From Sphingomonas sp. AOB5 (GTDB lineage Bacteria > Pseudomonadota > Alphaproteobacteria > Sphingomonadales > Sphingomonadaceae): a stretch of 64,000 nucleotides of DNA. The translations under genes were made by a program, and so were the position numbers. Position 1 is the first letter of the stretch; each line of letters begins with the position of its first letter. Shown piece by piece: positions 1 through 8,780 of the stretch. The notes below the pieces were generated by a model. That model was not told the DNA's origin. It did not search any database and was given only the letters and a program-made list of their open reading frames with translations. The stretch lies in contig NZ_JARNTV010000002.1 of assembly GCF_029433115.1 (NCBI RefSeq), positions 1 through 64,000 of the forward strand, given 5' to 3'.

Positions 1-284
1 CGGCGGCCGCGCGTGCCGGCCTGCGGGCGCTCGTCGGCACCGATCTTGCCGTCCTTGTTCGTGTCGCGCTTGGCGAAGCGGGCTTCGGCGTCGGCGATCA
101 TCTCGGCGCGGGTGACGATGCCATCCTTGTTGGTATCGGCACGCAGCAGGATGCCGCCGCCGCGCGGGGCCGGGGCGTCCTGTGCGGACTGGGCGGGGGA
201 CAGTGCATAGGCGCTGCCGCCGATGGTGAGCGACGCGGCGAGTGCCGCTGCGAACAATCGGGTCTTCAACGGGCGGGTATTCAT
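1..284 (-). CDS. Secreted EF-hand calcium-binding protein (partial)
   Basis: The gene starts at 284 and runs off the left edge, so only about 94 residues are visible. Residues 1-27 form a signal peptide (basic MNTRPLKTR start, hydrophobic core, AYA end). Two EF-hand loops follow: DTNKDGIVTRAE at 50-61 and DTNKDGKIGADE at 74-85. Both have Asp at loop positions 1 and 5, Gly at 6 and Glu at 12, so calcium binding is likely. An AGGAG ribosome site lies about 10 bases upstream of the ATG. Secreted multi-EF-hand proteins of this kind are common in sphingomonads, but their targets are not known. The C-terminus cannot be judged from this window. Confidence 0.85.
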   Translation of the reverse strand, partial: MNTRPLKTRLFAAALAASLTIGGSAYALSPAQSAQDAPAPRGGGILLRADTNKDGIVTRAEMIADAEARFAKRDTNKDGKIGADERPQAGTRGR

Positions 285-411
285 TGGGGCTGAACTCCTG
301 GCTTTTCTACGGCCGGGTTCTGCCCCGCCGTTGTTGCCTTTCTGTCGGATGCCTGTCGCAACCGTTTGTCAGCCGTTCAGGAAAGTGTCGCGAATTGTCG
401 CAGGGAGAATG

Positions 412-536
412 ATCCTCCCCCGCAAGGGGGAGGTATCAGCCAAAGGCTGACGGAGGGGGAGGAGTCCCAACGCTGCGCAGTGATTCCGCCCCCTCCGTCG
501 CGCTTCGCGCGCCACCTCCCCCTGGCGGGGGAGGAT
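412..536. repeat. Intergenic inverted repeat, family A, copy 1
   Basis: The ends mirror each other: ATCCTCCCCC on the left and GGGGGAGGAT on the right. Inside, two arms each hold a small hairpin built on CCTCCCCC/GGGGGAGG and a GACGGAGGGGGAGG core, separated by a short non-repeated middle. A second copy with the same ends and core lies at 11646-11768. It fills most of the space between the EF-hand gene and the thioesterase. It resembles REP/BIME-type palindromic units, and nothing here codes for protein. Confidence 0.8.
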
Positions 537-546
537 TTGGAACGAA

Positions 547-1320
547 TCAGGCGAAGATCGCGACGGCCTGCATCGCCTCGGCGATCTGGTCGCCGGCGGC
601 GTTCCACATCGTCATGCGCTGGCTCGAATAGCCGTCGCTTGCCCGATCCGCGACAGCATGGAGCAGCCACCAGCCGTCATCGGTCGTCGGGTTGGCCGTA
701 GTGAAGTTGATCTGCCAGTTGAGCGAGCTGAGCGGCGCCTGCTGGCCTTCGATCAGCTTGAACGCGGCCGGGGGCAGGGCATCGCCGATGGCCATCAGCT
801 CGGTCATCGGATGCAGGCCGTCGCGCTCTCGCAGTCGCGCCCAGCGGAGCCATTCGGCGGGGCCTTTGGCTTCCTTGGGATCGAAGAAATTGAAGTTGCC
901 GGTGAAGAAGTCCTCCGGGCCGGTATAGAGCTTTGCGTCAGGCGCGGGCGGGGCGAGCGGCGCGCGGGCGGCCTGGTCATGGGCGATCCGGGACTGGAGC
1001 GCCGCCATGAAGATGAAGGTCGCGCGATAGCCAAGGCCGGCTTCGGAGACGATGTCCGACTGGATGAAGGCGGCGTTGCGGCCGCGGCGCAGCTTGGTGG
1101 CGGTGACAGTTACCTCGCCCGCCAGCGGACCGATGAACGCGACCTGCGCCGAACGCAGCGGCGGCAGGTCCGGCTCGATCGCCATCGCGGCTTCGAGCGC
1201 GAGCGCGGAGGACAGGCCGCCATAGGCCGTGCGGCCCTGAAGCCATCCGGCGGGAATCGCGGCGCGCATGCCCGTATCGGTGCGTTCGGCGGCGGCGAGG
1301 ATCTGGGTGATGGAAGTCAT
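547..1320 (-). CDS. Acyl-CoA thioesterase, double-hotdog (TesB-like) family
   Basis: This 257-residue protein is the size of double-hotdog TesB-like thioesterases. The first hotdog shows LQGRTAYGGLSSALALEAA at about 28-46 and the second carries LNWQINFT and a DGWWLLHAVADRASDGYSS stretch at about 210-235, typical of the family (4HBT_3 type). It probably hydrolyses an acyl-CoA to the free acid and CoA in the cytoplasm. Its ATG overlaps the stop of the upstream acyl-CoA ligase by four bases (ATGA at 1317-1320), so the two are translationally coupled and probably act on the same substrate class. The substrate is unknown. Confidence 0.8.
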   Translation of the reverse strand: MTSITQILAAAERTDTGMRAAIPAGWLQGRTAYGGLSSALALEAAMAIEPDLPPLRSAQVAFIGPLAGEVTVTATKLRRGRNAAFIQSDIVSEAGLGYRATFIFMAALQSRIAHDQAARAPLAPPAPDAKLYTGPEDFFTGNFNFFDPKEAKGPAEWLRWARLRERDGLHPMTELMAIGDALPPAAFKLIEGQQAPLSSLNWQINFTTANPTTDDGWWLLHAVADRASDGYSSQRMTMWNAAGDQIAEAMQAVAIFA

Positions 1321-2807
1321 GCGAGATACCGGTCACGAAGTTCGCGCTTCAGCACCTTGCCGATCGCGCTGCGGGGAAGCTCGTCGACCTTTTCCAGCGC
1401 GGTGAGGCGCTGGGTCTTGCCGACCTGGGCATTGAACCACTCGAGGATGGCGGGGGCGTCGCCATCGCCGGCATAGAAGCCGACCGGCGTCTCGCCCCAT
1501 TGTTCGGACGGCACGCCGACCACGGCGCAGTCCTTTACCTGCGGGTGCCCGATCAGGATCGCCTCGAGGTCCGAGGGATAGATGTTGAACCCGCCTGAGA
1601 TGATCATGTCCTTCTTGCGGTCCATGAGGATCAGGAACCCGTCCGGATCGAAGCGGCCGACATCGCCGTGGCGGATGAAGGCGTTGCCCTCCGCATCGTG
1701 CCATGTCGCGGAGCTCGTGGCGTCGCTGCGACCATGATAGCCGGACATCATCGCCGGGCTGCGGCCGACGACTTCGCCCGCCCCGCCGAGGCCGACTTCA
1801 CAGCCATCCTCGTCTATCAGGCGGATGTCGTGACCCTCGACCGGGCGGCCGACCGTATGGAGCTTGTCCGGGAACATGTTGCACACCAGCACACAGGTGC
1901 CGCCGCCTTCGGTGAGGCCGTAATACTCGATCAGCGCGCCGGGCCAGCGGGCGATGATGTCGGCCTTCAGCGCTGGCGAGAAGGGCGCGCTGGTGCAGGA
2001 TTTGAACTGGAAGCTCGACAGGTCGAAACTGTCGAAATCGGGCAGGGCCATGATCCGCTGATACTGGACCGGCACCAGCATCGCATGGGTGGCGCGATGC
2101 TTCTCGGCCATGATGACATAGGCGCGCGCATCGAATTTTGGCAGCAGCACCGCGGTGCCGCCCCAGGCGAGCGTGGGCAGGAAACTGACCAGGGTCGTGT
2201 TCGAATAGAGCGGGGTGGCGATCATCGTCACCGCTTCGGCAAAGCTCGGCGGGGCGCGGACGATATGCTGCCAGCGCATCGCGTGCGACTGGACGATGCC
2301 CTTGGGCGTGCCGGTGGTGCCCGAGGAATAGATGATGTTGAACGGATCACCGGGGGCAAGGATCACCGGGGCAGGGGTGGCGTCGCTCAGCCAGGCGGCG
2401 AAGGCTGGGCCGTCCAGAGCGATCTTGCGCGCGCCGGTCTCGATCCCGGCCGAGGCTGCGTCGTGGAACAGGATCGGGGCGGCGCAATCGGCGACCATCG
2501 CGGCGAGCTGTTCGGGGGTGGCGGAGGGCTGGAGCGGTGCTGCGACGCAGCCGGCCCGGATCGCGCCGAGGAACACCTGCGCATATTCGATCGAGCTGGC
2601 CGAGGCGATGGCGATGGCGCTGCCGCGGGGAATGCCGTCGCGCTGGAGGGCGGCTGCGACCCGATCCATGCCGCGATCCAGCTCGGCATAGGTCAGCCAT
2701 TGATCGCCGCAGACGACGGCGGCCTTCTGCCCGCGCCCGGCGGCATGGGCACGGATCAGTTCCGGCAATGTCGCAAAGCTGTCCGTCAGGATCGTCTCGG
2801 CACTCAT
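1317..2807 (-). CDS. AMP-dependent acyl-CoA synthetase/ligase
   Basis: This 496-residue protein belongs to the class I adenylate-forming family: acid + ATP + CoA gives acyl-CoA + AMP + PPi. The P-loop-like motif YSSGTTGTPKG is present in the middle of the N-terminal domain, followed by EYYGLTEGGG (A5 motif), the GDVGRFDPDGF hinge region and a C-terminal SAIGKVLKREL with the catalytic lysine. It is the first gene of a two-gene operon with the thioesterase and is divergent from a short-chain dehydrogenase, with an 83-base shared promoter region. Its substrate cannot be read from the sequence; the neighbours suggest a catabolic acid. Confidence 0.88.
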   Translation of the reverse strand: MSAETILTDSFATLPELIRAHAAGRGQKAAVVCGDQWLTYAELDRGMDRVAAALQRDGIPRGSAIAIASASSIEYAQVFLGAIRAGCVAAPLQPSATPEQLAAMVADCAAPILFHDAASAGIETGARKIALDGPAFAAWLSDATPAPVILAPGDPFNIIYSSGTTGTPKGIVQSHAMRWQHIVRAPPSFAEAVTMIATPLYSNTTLVSFLPTLAWGGTAVLLPKFDARAYVIMAEKHRATHAMLVPVQYQRIMALPDFDSFDLSSFQFKSCTSAPFSPALKADIIARWPGALIEYYGLTEGGGTCVLVCNMFPDKLHTVGRPVEGHDIRLIDEDGCEVGLGGAGEVVGRSPAMMSGYHGRSDATSSATWHDAEGNAFIRHGDVGRFDPDGFLILMDRKKDMIISGGFNIYPSDLEAILIGHPQVKDCAVVGVPSEQWGETPVGFYAGDGDAPAILEWFNAQVGKTQRLTALEKVDELPRSAIGKVLKRELRDRYLA

Positions 2808-2890
2808 GATTTACATACCCTCACGAACCAACCGCTAGGCGAGCGCCATGCGGAATGCCATAACCAATGTTCGAAAAATATGGAGTGGGC

Positions 2891-3682
2891 ATGACGGATC
2901 GGATGGATGGCTCGGTTGCGATCGTGACCGGCGGCGGAACCGGGATCGGCGCGGCGACGGTTCGGATGCTGGCGGCGCGGGGCGTGCGCTGCGTGATCAA
3001 CTATGCGAGCAGCCGTGAGGATGCCGAGGCACTGGCGGGCGAGACCGGCGGGATCGCGGTTCAGGCCGATGTGGGCGACGATGCGGCGTGCCGGGAGCTT
3101 GCGGCGAAAGCGGTCGCGGCGTTCGGGCGGATCGACTTCCTGGTCAACAATGCGGGCAAGACCAAGTTCGCCAATCATGAGGATCTGGAGGCGCTGTCGG
3201 CCGACGACTTTCTCGACATATACCGGCTGAACACGGTGGGCGCGTTCCAGATGATCCGGGCCTGTGCCCCGGCGATGCGGGAGGGGCCGCACAGCGCGGT
3301 GGTCAACATCGCTTCGGTCGCGGGGATTTCCGGACATGGCTCGTCGGTGGCCTATGCGGCGTCGAAGGGCGCGCTGGTGACCATGACGCAGAGCCTGGCC
3401 CGGGTGCTGGCGCCGGCGATCCGGATCAACGCGGTGGCGCCGGCCTATGTCGGGACCGGGTGGTTCGAGAAACGGCTGGGTGCGGCGGGCTTTGCGGCGC
3501 TGAACGAGCGGATCGCGGCGGGTGTGCCGATGGCGCTGGCGACCATGGCCGACGACATCGCCGTCCATATCGTCCACCTGCTCGACCCCGCCAGCCGGTC
3601 ACTGGTCGGCGAGGTCGTGCGGGTGGATGCCGGGGCGCATCTCGACATCGGTCAGTCGAGAAGGCCCGGGCGGGAGATCTAG
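2891..3682 (+). CDS. SDR family oxidoreductase
   Basis: This 263-residue classical short-chain dehydrogenase/reductase has the NAD(P)-binding motif TGGGTGIG at 13-20, an NNAG motif and the catalytic YAASK. I chose the ATG at 2891 because a GGAG sits 5 bases upstream; the in-frame ATG at 2867 has no ribosome site. It probably oxidises or reduces a hydroxy/keto group on the substrate of the surrounding acyl-CoA pathway. It is divergent from the ligase at 1317-2807. Its TAG stop overlaps the TAG stop of the opposing GST gene in the palindrome CTAG at 3679-3682. Confidence 0.88.
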   Translation: MTDRMDGSVAIVTGGGTGIGAATVRMLAARGVRCVINYASSREDAEALAGETGGIAVQADVGDDAACRELAAKAVAAFGRIDFLVNNAGKTKFANHEDLEALSADDFLDIYRLNTVGAFQMIRACAPAMREGPHSAVVNIASVAGISGHGSSVAYAASKGALVTMTQSLARVLAPAIRINAVAPAYVGTGWFEKRLGAAGFAALNERIAAGVPMALATMADDIAVHIVHLLDPASRSLVGEVVRVDAGAHLDIGQSRRPGREI

Positions 3683-4386
3683 GCCTTCGCGGTGCTCGCG
3701 GCGGTCTGGCCGAACAGGACGGCCTTCTGCTCGTCGGTGAGCGGCTTCTGATAGGCCTGGACTTCCTTGCCCTTCTCGTACGCGCGGATCGTGGCGGGGC
3801 GGGCGGCCACGGCTTCGAACCAGCGCTTCACATTGGGGAAGTCGTTCAGGTCCTGCTTGTGCGCCTCGTGCGGGACGATCCAGGGGTAGATCGCCATGTC
3901 GGCGACCGAATAATCGCTGCCCGCGACGAACTCGCGGCCTTCCAGACGGCGGTCGAGCACGCCGTAGAGGCGGTTGGTCTCGTTGGTGTAGCGGTTGATA
4001 GCGTACTCGACCTTTTCGGGCGCGTAGATGTTGAAATGGCCGTTCTGCCCGGCCATCGGGCCGAGGCCGCCCATCTGCCACATCAGCCATTGCAGGATAT
4101 CGGTGCGCTCGCGCGGGGTCTCGCCGTAGAATTTGTTCGCCTTGAGCGCGAGATAGATCAGGATCGCGCCGCTTTCGAACACCGTCACCGGCTCGCCGCC
4201 ATCGGCAGGCGCGCGGTCGATGATCGCGGGCATGCGGTTGTTCGGGCTGAACTTCAGGAAGTCGGGATCGAACTGCTCGCCCTTGCCGATATTGACGGGC
4301 TTGATCTCGTAATCGAGGCCGGCTTCCTCGAGGAACAGGGTGATCTTGTGGCCGTTCGGGGTGGGCCAATAGTAAAGCTCGATCAT
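3679..4386 (-). CDS. Glutathione S-transferase family protein (YfcG/YghU-like)
   Basis: The 235-residue protein starts with a thioredoxin-like glutathione-binding domain (MIELYYWPTPNGHKITLFLE, the NNRMPAI cis-proline region and the FESGAI loop) and continues with an all-helical C-terminal domain containing SDYSVADMAIYPW. This order and length match the Nu-class YfcG/YghU group, which acts as a glutathione-dependent disulfide reductase or conjugating enzyme. GGAGGAG precedes the ATG. In sphingomonad catabolic clusters GSTs often serve ring-cleavage or detoxification, but a direct role in this pathway is only inferred. It is convergent with the SDR gene. Confidence 0.85.
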   Translation of the reverse strand: MIELYYWPTPNGHKITLFLEEAGLDYEIKPVNIGKGEQFDPDFLKFSPNNRMPAIIDRAPADGGEPVTVFESGAILIYLALKANKFYGETPRERTDILQWLMWQMGGLGPMAGQNGHFNIYAPEKVEYAINRYTNETNRLYGVLDRRLEGREFVAGSDYSVADMAIYPWIVPHEAHKQDLNDFPNVKRWFEAVAARPATIRAYEKGKEVQAYQKPLTDEQKAVLFGQTAASTAKA

Positions 4387-4481
4387 GGGGAACTCCTCCG
4401 TGGTGGCGCAGAAGTGGGTGGCTCCGTTTCGTTACGCAACCGGGCGCTTCGCTCTTTTTGTTGGCACTTCGGGCAACAGCC

Positions 4482-5693
4482 CTACGTGCGGGGCAGTAGT
4501 TTCCCTCTCACCCGGAAAAGAACGATCAGCAGCGCGGTAAAGGCGATGGTTGCTGCCACCACGAAATTGCCGCCCGAGAAGCCGTTGCGGGTGCCGATGG
4601 CCAGCGAATAGCCGAGCAACAGGGGCGCCATGATCGCGGCGACCGCGGCGAGACTCTGCATGCCCCCCTGAACCGCGCCCTGATGCGATGCGTCGACCGA
4701 GCGCGAAACCAGCGCGTTGATCGAAGGCTGGACGAAGCCCTGAAAGGCGCTGGGGATGATCAGCAGGAATACGATCCAGCCCTGGCTGGTGAAGGCGAAA
4801 GCGGTGAACACCAGTCCCGCGGCGATCATGCCGATCACCACCGTATTCTCCTCACCCCAGCGGGTGATCGCGCGGCCGGTGATCAGCGCCTGGACCAGCA
4901 CCATCGCCACGCCCGAGGCGGTGAGCGAATAGCCGATCATCTTCGGGTTCCAGTCGAGCGCGATCTCGGCCCAGAAGGCCCAAGTGGCGGGATAGACCAT
5001 GTGCGCGAACTGCCAGCAAAAGGCGGCAAGGATCAGCCAGCGCGCCGCGCCGGATTCGCTCACCAGCGGTCGGAACGCGCCGACGATATGCGCCTGCTTC
5101 CATTTGAACGGGCGGCGCTTCTCCGGCGTCATGGTCTCGGGCAAGGCGAAGATGATCCAGATCGCGTTGAGCCCGGCCAGCACCGCCGCGGCGATGAACG
5201 GTGCGCGCGGACCGAAATCGGCGAGCATGCCGCCGATGCCGGGACCGAGGATGAAGCCGCCGCCGAACGCCGCGCCCATCAGGCTGTAGACCTGTCCGCG
5301 CTTTTCGGACGGGGTCACGTCGGCAAGGACGGCGTTGGCCGGGCCATAGACCGCGCCGGCGAGGCCCGCGACGACACGGCCGAGGAACAGCCAGCCGACC
5401 GTGGGCGCGACCGCGAGCAGCGCATAATCGATCGAGAAGGCGATCATCGAAAAGAGGATCACCGGCCGCCGTCCGATGCTATCGCCAAGGCTGCCGACGA
5501 TGGGCCCGGCGAAGAATTGCGCGGCGGCATAGGCGGCCAGCATCCAAACCCCGATCTCGGTCGCGGTGGCGAGCGTCACGCCGCTCAGCTCGACGATGAG
5601 GTTCGGGAGCACCGGCATGACGATGCCGAACCCGATCGAATCGATGAGGATCGCGGTCAGCACGATCGGCACGGCACGGTGGTGGAAAGTCAT
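4482..5693 (-). CDS. MFS transporter, TetA-like (TCR/Tet) family
   Basis: The 403-residue polytopic membrane protein has about 12 hydrophobic segments. The N-terminal IDSIGFGIVMPVLP and the loop 2-3 motif GDSIGRRPV (MFS motif A) are typical of the TetA-type drug:proton antiporters. GPGIGG at the start of helix 5 fits the antiporter motif C. It may export an inhibitory compound or a pathway intermediate; resistance to tetracycline itself should not be assumed, because many chromosomal sphingomonad members have this similarity without a known drug. It is transcribed towards the GST with a 95-base gap. Confidence 0.82.
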   Translation of the reverse strand: MTFHHRAVPIVLTAILIDSIGFGIVMPVLPNLIVELSGVTLATATEIGVWMLAAYAAAQFFAGPIVGSLGDSIGRRPVILFSMIAFSIDYALLAVAPTVGWLFLGRVVAGLAGAVYGPANAVLADVTPSEKRGQVYSLMGAAFGGGFILGPGIGGMLADFGPRAPFIAAAVLAGLNAIWIIFALPETMTPEKRRPFKWKQAHIVGAFRPLVSESGAARWLILAAFCWQFAHMVYPATWAFWAEIALDWNPKMIGYSLTASGVAMVLVQALITGRAITRWGEENTVVIGMIAAGLVFTAFAFTSQGWIVFLLIIPSAFQGFVQPSINALVSRSVDASHQGAVQGGMQSLAAVAAIMAPLLLGYSLAIGTRNGFSGGNFVVAATIAFTALLIVLFRVRGKLLPRT

Positions 5694-5845
5694 TCGGCCC
5701 CCTGTTCGGTGACGGTTCTAGCGGCGGTTTTGGCGGGCGAAAGTCACAAGAGTCACACTGGCTATGCGTGCGCGCACGAGGTGGGATCCTCATCGTCGCA
5801 GGAATGGGGTGTGGTCCTACCGGTCGGCTTGGAAGCAAGAGCGCC

Positions 5846-5918
5846 GTGCTCCGGCGAAGGCCGGAGCTTTGGCCGCGCGGTCCGCTGACTGCCAACGCTC
5901 CGGCCTTCGCCGGAGTAC
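5846..5918. repeat. Intergenic inverted repeat, family C, copy 1
   Basis: The left arm contains GCTCCGGCGAAGGCCGGAGC and the right arm CTCCGGCCTTCGCCGGAG, each itself a hairpin, and together they form a larger inverted repeat around a spacer with GGCCGCGCGG. Related copies lie at 8497-8566 and 23565-23640. The rest of the 382-base gap between the MFS gene and the next acyl-CoA dehydrogenase shows no credible coding sequence; the open frame that crosses it upstream of 6076 looks accidental. Confidence 0.8.
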
Positions 5919-6010
5919 AGGGATTCTGGGAATTTGGAAACATATAGAGAACATCGCAGACTTCTCACCGGTAGGACAGCGGATTCTGCAGCAGGACGCG
6001 ACGCACCCGC

Positions 6011-6039
6011 TTGACGTCCGCGCGAGCATACCGCATTTT
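6011..6039 (+). promoter_or_regulatory. Candidate promoter for the acyl-CoA dehydrogenase pair
   Basis: TTGACG at 6011-6016 is followed after 17 bases by CATTTT at 6034-6039. This resembles an alphaproteobacterial sigma-70 promoter and lies 37 bases before the chosen TTG start at 6076. The -10 half is weak, so this is a guess from spacing and position. Confidence 0.3.
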
Positions 6040-6075
6040 CGAAACAACGAATTCAGGCCTATCGGGAGAGAGACA

Positions 6076-7299
6076 TTGGCCACCGCACCCGAAATCGACG
6101 CACCGGCGAATCCGCTGGAGGCGTTCCGCACCGAAGCTCGCGACTGGCTGGCGGCGAATTTCTCGCCCGATCTGCGCGGCAAGGACAATTCCATGTCCGC
6201 GGTGGAAGGCCCCAATGACGACACGCCTGAACAGGCGGCGTGGAAGAAGGCGATGGGCGACAAGGGCTGGTCGGTGCCGACCTGGCCGAAGGAATATGGC
6301 GGTGGCGGGCTGAGCCGTGCCGAGGCGCGCGTGCTGCAGGAGGAAATGGCCAAGGTCGGGGCGTGGAACCCGATGGGCGGATCGATGGGCGTGATGATGT
6401 TCGGCCCGACCCTGCTGGAATATGGCAGCGAGGAGCAGAAGCAGGAACATATCCCGCCGATCGTCCGCGGCGAGCTGCGCTGGTGCCAGGGCTATTCCGA
6501 GCCGGGCGCGGGATCGGATCTCGCGTCCTTGCAGATGTTCGCCGAAGATGCCGGCGATCATTACATCGTCAACGGCCAGAAGACCTGGACCAGCGGCGGG
6601 CAATGGGCCGACAAATGCTTCGCGCTGGTTCGCACCGACAAGACCAAGAAGCATGAAGGTATCACCTTCCTGCTGATCGACATGACCTCGCCCGGCGTCG
6701 AGGTGAAGCCGATCCAGATGATCTCGGGCAGTTCGCCCTTCTGCGAGACCTTCTTCACCGATGTGAAAGTGCCCAAGGCCAATCGCGTCGGCCCGGAAGG
6801 GCAGGGTTGGACCATCGGCAAGCGCCTGCTTCAGCATGAGCGCAACAGCCTGGGCGGGGGCGGATCGAGCGCATCGCGACTGTTCGCGGGCACGCCGCTG
6901 TCGGCGCTGGCCAAGAAATATATCGGCGTCGATGCCGAGGGGCGGATCGCCGATGGCGAACTGCGCACCAAGATCATCCGGCACGAGATGGATATCCGCG
7001 CCTTCGCGCTGACGCTGCGGCGGGTTCAGCAGGATGCCAAGTCGAATTCGGGGCCGAGTGCGGCGACCTCGATCATGAAGAATGTCGGCGCGCGGATCAT
7101 GCAGGAGCGATCCGAGCTGCTGATCGAGATCCGCGGCATGGCGGGACTCGGCTGGGAAGGCGAGGGCTTCGACGAGGACGCGTTGAAGGACACCCGCCAC
7201 TGGCTCTTCGGCAAGGCGGTGTCGATCTATGGCGGATCGAGCGAGATCCAGAACAATGTGATCGCGAAGCGCATCCTGGGGATGCTGGATCATCAATAG
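6076..7299 (+). CDS. Acyl-CoA dehydrogenase, large partner of a pair
   Basis: The frame is open far upstream, but similarity to the family begins at the TTG at 6076 (reading M-ATAPEIDAPANPLEAF), with GGGAGAGAG just upstream, giving 407 residues. It shows the WCQGYSEPGAGSDLASLQ FAD/substrate-binding segment, TWTSGGQWAD and the C-terminal YGGSSEIQNNVIAKRILG. In MCAD-type enzymes the catalytic glutamate sits in YEGTS; here that position is Gly (YGGSS). It is followed by a smaller dehydrogenase at 7395, the arrangement of the two-subunit steroid-type enzymes. The probable role is alpha,beta-dehydrogenation of a bulky acyl-CoA in partnership with that gene. Confidence 0.87.
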   Translation: MATAPEIDAPANPLEAFRTEARDWLAANFSPDLRGKDNSMSAVEGPNDDTPEQAAWKKAMGDKGWSVPTWPKEYGGGGLSRAEARVLQEEMAKVGAWNPMGGSMGVMMFGPTLLEYGSEEQKQEHIPPIVRGELRWCQGYSEPGAGSDLASLQMFAEDAGDHYIVNGQKTWTSGGQWADKCFALVRTDKTKKHEGITFLLIDMTSPGVEVKPIQMISGSSPFCETFFTDVKVPKANRVGPEGQGWTIGKRLLQHERNSLGGGGSSASRLFAGTPLSALAKKYIGVDAEGRIADGELRTKIIRHEMDIRAFALTLRRVQQDAKSNSGPSAATSIMKNVGARIMQERSELLIEIRGMAGLGWEGEGFDEDALKDTRHWLFGKAVSIYGGSSEIQNNVIAKRILGMLDHQ

Positions 7300-7303
7300 G
7301 AAC

Positions 7304-7384
7304 GTCACCCCAGCGCGGGCTGGGGTCTTTCGACACTAAGCGTGCGCTTGCCGCATGAGATCCCAGCTTTCGCTGGGATGACGG
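7304..7384. repeat. Intergenic inverted repeat, family B, copy 1
   Basis: The left part is GTCACCCCAGCGCGGGCTGGGG and the right part reads CCCAGCTTTCGCTGGGATGAC, so both halves are hairpins and the outer GTCA...TGAC ends pair. It lies between the two dehydrogenase genes of the 6076/7395 pair. Similar copies are at 16974-17053 and 24814-24893. It could act as an mRNA processing, stabilising or partial-termination element, which is inference. Confidence 0.8.
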
Positions 7385-7394
7385 GGACAGAGAA

Positions 7395-8471
7395 ATGGCC
7401 GTACTGACCGAAGAACAGACGATGCTCCGCGACATGGCGCGGGAGTGGGCGGACAATGAATCGCCTGTCACTGCATTCCGGGCGATGCGCGATGGCGCGC
7501 CGGCGGAAATGTTCGCCAGCGATGCGTGGCAGGCGCAGGCCGAGATGGGCTGGGCGGGCATATTGGTGCCCGAGGCGCATGGCGGCGTGGAAATGGGCTT
7601 CGTGTCGCTCGGCGCGGTGCTGGAGCAACTTGGGCGGACGCTGACCGCGACGCCGCTCGCCGCCACCTCAGCGGCGACTGCCGCCATCGTGCTGGGCGGG
7701 TCCGAGGCACAGAAGGCTGCATGGCTGCCGCGTATCGCATCGGGCGAAGTGATCGCCACGCTGGTGATCGACGAAGGCCCGCGCTTTGCGCCGGACAAGA
7801 TCGCGGCCAGCGTTTCCGGCGGCAAGCTTAGCGGGACCAAGGAATTCGTGGCCGAAGGCGACAGCGCCGGGCTGTTCGTGGTGGCTGCTGCGGACGGCCT
7901 GTATCTGGTGGCGGGCGACGATGCGGGCGTATCGCGCGCGACGCGGCATCTGGCGGACTCGCGCAGCCATGCGCAGGTGACGTTCGATGGCGCTGCGGCC
8001 GAGAAGCTGGCCGAGGGCGGCGCGGACCTGCTGACGCAGGTGACCGATCGTGCCGCGGCCGCAACCTGTGCCGAAATGCTCGGCATGGCCGAGGCGGCGT
8101 TCGCGCAGACCAACGACTATCTCAAGACCCGCGTCCAGTTCGGACAGCTGCTGTCGAGCTTCCAGGCGCTGCAGCATCGCATGGCGAAGATGTTCACCGA
8201 GCTGGAGCTGATGCGTTCGGCGGTGGAAGGCGCGTTCGAGGCGATTGACGCTGGCCGGCCCGACGTGCCGCAGGCGGTGAGCCTGGCCAAGGCGATTGCG
8301 GGCGATACGCTGCATCTGGTGAGCCGCGAGATGATCCAGCTTCATGGCGGCATCGGGATGACCGACGAGCATGATGCGGGCTTCTATATCAAGCGTTCGC
8401 GGGTGCTCGAGACGATGTGGGGCAATGCCAGCTGGCACCGCGAGCGCTTTGCCCGGCTGGGCGGCTACTGA
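7395..8471 (+). CDS. Acyl-CoA dehydrogenase, small partner of a pair
   Basis: This 358-residue flavoprotein is shorter than typical acyl-CoA dehydrogenases. It begins MAVLTEEQTMLRDMAREW, has the VQFGQLLSSFQALQHR helix characteristic of the C-terminal domain, and ends with a QLHGGIGMTDEHDAG motif followed by KRSRVLETMWG. Members with this ending usually pair with a larger, degenerate partner, here the product of 6076-7299, to form an alpha2beta2 enzyme. It should use FAD and pass electrons to ETF. A repeat element separates it from its partner. Confidence 0.87.
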   Translation: MAVLTEEQTMLRDMAREWADNESPVTAFRAMRDGAPAEMFASDAWQAQAEMGWAGILVPEAHGGVEMGFVSLGAVLEQLGRTLTATPLAATSAATAAIVLGGSEAQKAAWLPRIASGEVIATLVIDEGPRFAPDKIAASVSGGKLSGTKEFVAEGDSAGLFVVAAADGLYLVAGDDAGVSRATRHLADSRSHAQVTFDGAAAEKLAEGGADLLTQVTDRAAAATCAEMLGMAEAAFAQTNDYLKTRVQFGQLLSSFQALQHRMAKMFTELELMRSAVEGAFEAIDAGRPDVPQAVSLAKAIAGDTLHLVSREMIQLHGGIGMTDEHDAGFYIKRSRVLETMWGNASWHRERFARLGGY

Positions 8472-8496
8472 GCGTCTGATCCTTTCCCGATAGACT

Positions 8497-8566
8497 GATC
8501 CCCGGCGAAGGTCGGGGTCCAGATTGGCCAACGTTCGGCCACTGGACCCCGGCCTTCGCCGGGGAA
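8497..8566. repeat. Intergenic inverted repeat, family C, copy 2
   Basis: GATCCCCGGCGAAGGTCGGG on the left and CCCCGGCCTTCGCCGGGG on the right, with GGTCCAG/CTGGACC extending the pairing inward around TTGGCCAACG. It follows the acyl-CoA dehydrogenase gene and may help end that transcript. The rest of the 309-base gap up to 8781 holds only the receptor's promoter region. Confidence 0.8.
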
Positions 8567-8700
8567 CGGCATTTTGCGGCCAAGGTTCCACCCAAAATGG
8601 TTGGATTCGAAAAACGGTTCGGGGCCGGTCCGGCCGTACCGATATATATGACATTCCTGCAACAGTTGAGAAACGTCCTGCTTTGCAACGGTTGTTATGC

Positions 8701-8729
8701 TTGACGGGCGCTGGGGAACCGGGCTTATT
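8701..8729 (+). promoter_or_regulatory. Candidate promoter of the TonB-dependent receptor gene
   Basis: TTGACG at 8701-8706, a 17-base spacer and CTTATT at 8724-8729. Transcription would start near 8737, which makes the ATG at 8742 nearly leaderless and supports the downstream start at 8781 with its ribosome site. No Fur-like box is visible here, so iron regulation is not indicated. Confidence 0.4.
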
Positions 8730-8780
8730 CGAGGATAGGGTATGGAGCCGCAAAGTGCTCCGGCCATGGTGGGAGAGAAG

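Noticed and set aside
403-419. GGGAGAATGATCCTCCC as a Fur box
   Set aside because: It is formed by the edge of the family A repeat and lacks the extended half-sites; its position is not a promoter for an iron gene.
4482-5693. Tetracycline resistance gene
   Set aside because: TetA-like motifs occur in many chromosomal efflux proteins; no tetR partner is adjacent.
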